Assembly (NCBI GenBank): GCA_029882235.1
Contig: JAOULB010000069.1
Coordinates: 1-8,262, forward strand
Direction: 5' to 3'
Source of the DNA: Gammaproteobacteria bacterium
GTDB taxonomy: Bacteria; Pseudomonadota; Gammaproteobacteria; UBA6429; Thiohalophilaceae
Length of the DNA: 8,262 nucleotides
The translations under genes and the position numbers were made by a program. The notes beneath the pieces are model-generated. The model was not told the origin of the DNA. It saw nothing but the letters and a program-made list of their open reading frames with translations, and made no database searches. This document shows positions 5,925 to 8,262 of this stretch, piece after piece (the first letter of the stretch is position 1; every line of letters begins with the position of its first letter).

Positions 5925-6062
5925 TCATGTATCACATCCTGCCTGAGTCACGCGCCATCAACTTGCGTTGACTATCAATGTTAATCCAGAGCTGAATCCC
6001 TAATAGTGTCTTATAACCCGCGTTCATGGAAATGTGAATTAAAAAGACAGGCGTTTATATAA
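5925..6062. other. Intergenic stretch with no supported gene
   Basis: This sits between the tRNA-Leu terminator candidate and the bidirectional terminator. It contains a 31-codon minus-strand reading frame (5932-6027) without a ribosome binding site. It also has a small hairpin, TCAAC/GTTGA (5958-5971), with a GCAA tetraloop on the minus strand. Nothing here is strong enough to annotate as a gene. Confidence 0.5.
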
Positions 6063-6091
6063 AAAAACCCGGTTTAGCTTACCGGGTTTTT
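6063..6091. terminator. Bidirectional intrinsic terminator
   Basis: AAAAACCCGGT (6063-6073) and ACCGGGTTTTT (6081-6091) pair around a 7-base loop. On the minus strand the GC-rich stem is followed by seven T, 25 bases or so after the end of the exported-protein gene, so it terminates that gene. On the plus strand it is followed by five T and can also stop transcription coming from tRNA-Leu. Confidence 0.9.
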
Positions 6092-6116
6092 AGGTTATTA
6101 ATTGTCCAGCTTTACA

Positions 6117-6747
6117 TCACTGCCGTGTCAGGCCATTGAGAAACTCCTCGGCTTCTTTTTTGAACTTTGGGTACAGATTTTCAGACGTAAATGTCAGCAA
6201 CTGCGTTGTTCCTTTGCTATTGGAATAATAATACCCCAGATAACTAAACCGGATACCTTGAATCGTTCCAAGAATATTCAATTGCACGACTCTTAAACCA
6301 TTAACAGTCCGATATTCCTGAGACACGATACGAGCATCGGGCGCAGCGCGTTTGGCATTTTCAATGCGCAATATTCACCAGCGTCTCTACTTTTATTTCT
6401 ATTGCTTCAGCTATTAACAGGCCATGCAGGTCTTGTCCTTTTAACAGAAATTGATATTCAGCTTCGCTGTTTGATTTAGACTTTTCGAAACTCCATTTTT
6501 TGGGATCAAGCCATACCATCACATCATTTTTCTTACTTTTTAACGGGAATGTTGCCTTTTTGCTTTTGTAGTATTTATTCTTGTTATATTTAAATTCTGT
6601 CGGTTTATTTTTACCTTCATTTGCAAATCGCCATGTTCCATTATCATAGAGTAAAACCTCTTCACCTTTATCCGTGATGGCTTTTTGTACGGCATAGCTG
6701 GTCATTGTTATCATGGCCATTGCGATAATTAGAATTAACTTCTTCAT
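6117..6747 (-). pseudogene. Small exported protein of unknown function, split by a frameshift
   Basis: Two overlapping frames make one protein. The first piece (6747-6361, 128 residues) opens MKKLILIIAMAMITMTSYA, a signal peptide with likely cleavage after SYA. The mature start has a GEEVLLYDNGTWRF segment typical of many small exported proteins. It stops at TGA just after IEIKVETLVNIAH. The second piece (6371-6117) continues in another frame with ENAKRAAPDARIVSQEYR, then GTIQGIRFSYLGYYYS and a C-terminal EEFLNGL. It has no start codon of its own beyond a chance TTG. Removing one base in GCGCATTGAA (about 6365) gives GCG CTT GAA, reading IALENAK without a break, and the total span of 631 bases is 3x210+1. 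I infer a single-base insertion, real or from sequencing. A good AGGGGA ribosome binding site (6754-6759) lies six bases before the ATG. The mature part looks soluble, probably periplasmic. I do not recognise the function. Confidence 0.8.
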
Positions 6748-6800
6748 GTATAATCCCCTAGCAAAAGTTATAAATAATTAACAGCAAATACTTTTATATA

Positions 6801-6822
6801 TATGCTTAATCAAATAAGCATA
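6801..6822. promoter_or_regulatory. 22-bp inverted repeat, candidate operator
   Basis: TATGCTTA (6801-6808) and TAAGCATA (6815-6822) are perfect 8-bp arms around ATCAAA. It lies about 55-75 bases before the start of the exported-protein gene. On the minus strand a -35-like TTGATT falls inside it, but the matching -10 (TATTTG at 17 bases) is poor. The dyad could be a repressor or activator site. With no T-run after it, it is unlikely to be a terminator. Confidence 0.35.
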
Positions 6823-6881
6823 GGTTGTAATTGAGCGATATCAATAAAACCTCAATGAATTGTGATTAATTTTCAGATAAC

Positions 6882-6916
6882 AAAAAAGCCCACATTTTAA
6901 TAATTGTGGGCTTTTA
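6882..6916 (-). terminator. Intrinsic terminator of purA
   Basis: GCCCACA (6888-6894) pairs with TGTGGGC (6905-6911) around a 10-base loop. On the minus strand the stem is followed by six T, starting about 22 bases after the purA stop codon. The flanking A-run on the other side would give it some activity on the plus strand too. It separates purA from the exported-protein gene. Confidence 0.9.
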
Positions 6917-6937
6917 ATGTATTGATTTGCTTATGTA

Positions 6938-8248
6938 TTACGAAAAAGGGTGTCGCAGTACAATCGTCTCATTGCGGTCCGGTCCGGTAGAAATAATATC
7001 CACGGGTACCCCAACGACTTCTTCGATTTTTTTAATATAATTCTTCGCATTTTCAGGCAGGTCGTCATAGGTTTTTACGCCTACAGTACTTTCTGACCAA
7101 CCTGGCATTTCAATATACTTAGGTGTGCAAAGTTCATAGGCATCGGCACCAATCGGTGGCGTATCAACATCGGTACCATCGCTATCATAACCAACAGCAA
7201 TGCGTAATGTTTCCAGTCCATCCAGCACATCCATTTTTGTCAGACAAATTCCTGACAGCGAATTGATATTTGCTGATCGACGCAGGCACACTGCATCGAG
7301 CCAACCACAACGACGTGGCCGACCTGTGGTTGAACCAAACTCATGCCCTTCTTTGGCCAGATGCGCACCAATGGGATCATTCAAACCTACACCATCATAC
7401 AGTTCTGTTGGGAATGGTCCTGCGCCAACACGTGTTGTATAAGCCTTGGTAATACCTAAGATATAATCGAGATCCCGTGGGCCAACGCCGGTACCTGTTG
7501 AAGCTCCCCCGGCAGTCGGGTTTGATGAGGTTACATAAGGATAGGTACCATGATCGATATCCAGCAAGGTACCCTGTGCACCTTCGAACATCACCTGCTT
7601 ATCTTCGGCACGCAGCTTGTGCAGCATGCCAGTAACATCAGCAACCATTGGACGAATTTTTTCTGCCATTTCCAGGCCTTCATCAAGCACTTTCTGGAAA
7701 TCAACGGTGTCCGTTTTGAAGTAATTCTTTAAGGAAAAGTTATGATAGTCCAGCACTTCACCCAGACGCGCAGCAAAACGCTCACGGTGTAGCATGTCGC
7801 CAACTTTTAAACCGCGACGTGAGATTTTATCTTCATAGGCAGGACCAATACCACGACCTGTTGTACCAATGGCTTTTTTGCCACGGGCAATCTCGCGCGC
7901 CTGATCAAGCGCAATATGATAAGGAAGAATCAAGGTACAGGCTTCGCTAATAAATAAACGACCTTCTGTGTTAACACCGTTTGCCTTGAGCATATCGAGT
8001 TCTTGCAGCAGCGCATCGGGCGCAAGTACGACGCCATTGCCGATCATGCAGGTGACATTTTCACGCAGTATGCCTGAAGGAATCAGATGCAAAACCGTTT
8101 TCTTGCCATCAATCACCAGTGTATGACCAGCATTATGTCCACCCTGAAAACGAACCACAGCATCGGCATTGTCGGTTAACAGATCAACAACCTTACCTTT
8201 GCCTTCATCGCCCCATTGGGTACCAATTACTACAACGTTCTTCCCCAT
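6938..8248 (-). CDS. purA: Adenylosuccinate synthetase
   Basis: PurA joins IMP and aspartate using GTP to form adenylosuccinate, the first committed step from IMP to AMP, in the cytosol. The 436-residue protein is close to E. coli PurA (432) and colinear with it. It has the nucleotide-binding loop QWGDEGKGK (11-19), with catalytic D14, and H42 in GGHNAGHT. The IMP loop GTTGRGIGPAYEDK is at 128-141, and GAQGTLLDIDHGTYPYVTSS at 223-242. The aspartate-binding STTGRPRRCGWLD is at 306-318, TKMD at 337-340 contacts the guanine base, and STGPDR lies near the end. The ATG lies 14 bases from the window edge; AAGAGA just upstream may be the ribosome binding site. The upstream neighbour and promoter are outside the window. 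It has its own terminator, so it is not co-transcribed strongly with rnr. Confidence 0.98.
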   Translation of the reverse strand: MGKNVVVIGTQWGDEGKGKVVDLLTDNADAVVRFQGGHNAGHTLVIDGKKTVLHLIPSGILRENVTCMIGNGVVLAPDALLQELDMLKANGVNTEGRLFISEACTLILPYHIALDQAREIARGKKAIGTTGRGIGPAYEDKISRRGLKVGDMLHRERFAARLGEVLDYHNFSLKNYFKTDTVDFQKVLDEGLEMAEKIRPMVADVTGMLHKLRAEDKQVMFEGAQGTLLDIDHGTYPYVTSSNPTAGGASTGTGVGPRDLDYILGITKAYTTRVGAGPFPTELYDGVGLNDPIGAHLAKEGHEFGSTTGRPRRCGWLDAVCLRRSANINSLSGICLTKMDVLDGLETLRIAVGYDSDGTDVDTPPIGADAYELCTPKYIEMPGWSESTVGVKTYDDLPENAKNYIKKIEEVVGVPVDIISTGPDRNETIVLRHPFS

Positions 8249-8262
8249 AACCCCATTCTCTT

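Noticed and set aside
5654..5935. 93-residue minus-strand reading frame over tRNA-Leu and the rnr start
   Set aside because: Its middle (RRGLEPPLDCSNQHLKLARL) is the antisense translation of a class II tRNA-Leu, a familiar false protein. It also overlaps the tRNA promoter and the rnr start.
6117..6371. Second half of the exported protein as an independent gene
   Set aside because: Its only start is a TTG inside the end of the first frame, without a ribosome binding site, and its sequence continues the first frame directly.

Overview
The window looks like chromosomal core-genome DNA from a gammaproteobacterium outside the Enterobacterales. The evidence is the gene order on the minus strand, purA - (small exported protein) - rnr - rlmB - rpsF - rpsR - DUF2232-type membrane protein - rplI - (start of dnaB), together with close protein similarity to the E. 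coli and Pseudomonas homologues. priB, which separates rpsF and rpsR in E. coli, is absent, and a multi-pass membrane protein sits between rpsR and rplI, the arrangement I know from Pseudomonas-like gammaproteobacteria. I cannot name the genus.

Reading from the right edge in the direction of transcription (minus strand): purA (6938-8248) makes adenylosuccinate synthetase and ends at a strong intrinsic terminator (6882-6916). Next is a small secreted-protein gene (6117-6747) broken into two frames by an apparent single-base insertion near 6365. It is preceded by a 22-bp inverted repeat and followed by a bidirectional terminator (6063-6091). A tRNA-Leu(CAG) gene (5782-5868) lies on the opposite, plus strand, with its own near-consensus promoter (5720-5748).

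rnr (RNase R) and rlmB (23S rRNA Gm2251 methyltransferase) follow, 28 bases apart. The ribosomal-protein operon then starts from its own well-formed promoter (2458-2486, TTGATT-17-TAAAAT with a GC-rich discriminator). Its leader of roughly 85 nt carries two hairpins, one of which resembles the S6:S18 autoregulatory element. rpsF, rpsR, the DUF2232-type gene and rplI follow closely. After rplI come three compact inverted repeats, then an extended -10 promoter candidate, and the first codons of what is probably dnaB at the left edge.

Functionally the window is mostly translation and RNA metabolism: two small-subunit proteins and one large-subunit protein, an rRNA methylase, an exoribonuclease that degrades structured and defective RNA, and a tRNA. 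It also holds one purine biosynthesis gene and the start of the replicative helicase. I found no convincing novel system. The points most worth a second look are the frameshifted exported protein, the rpsF leader, the unusual anti-SD-like sequence before rlmB, and the hairpin cluster after rplI.
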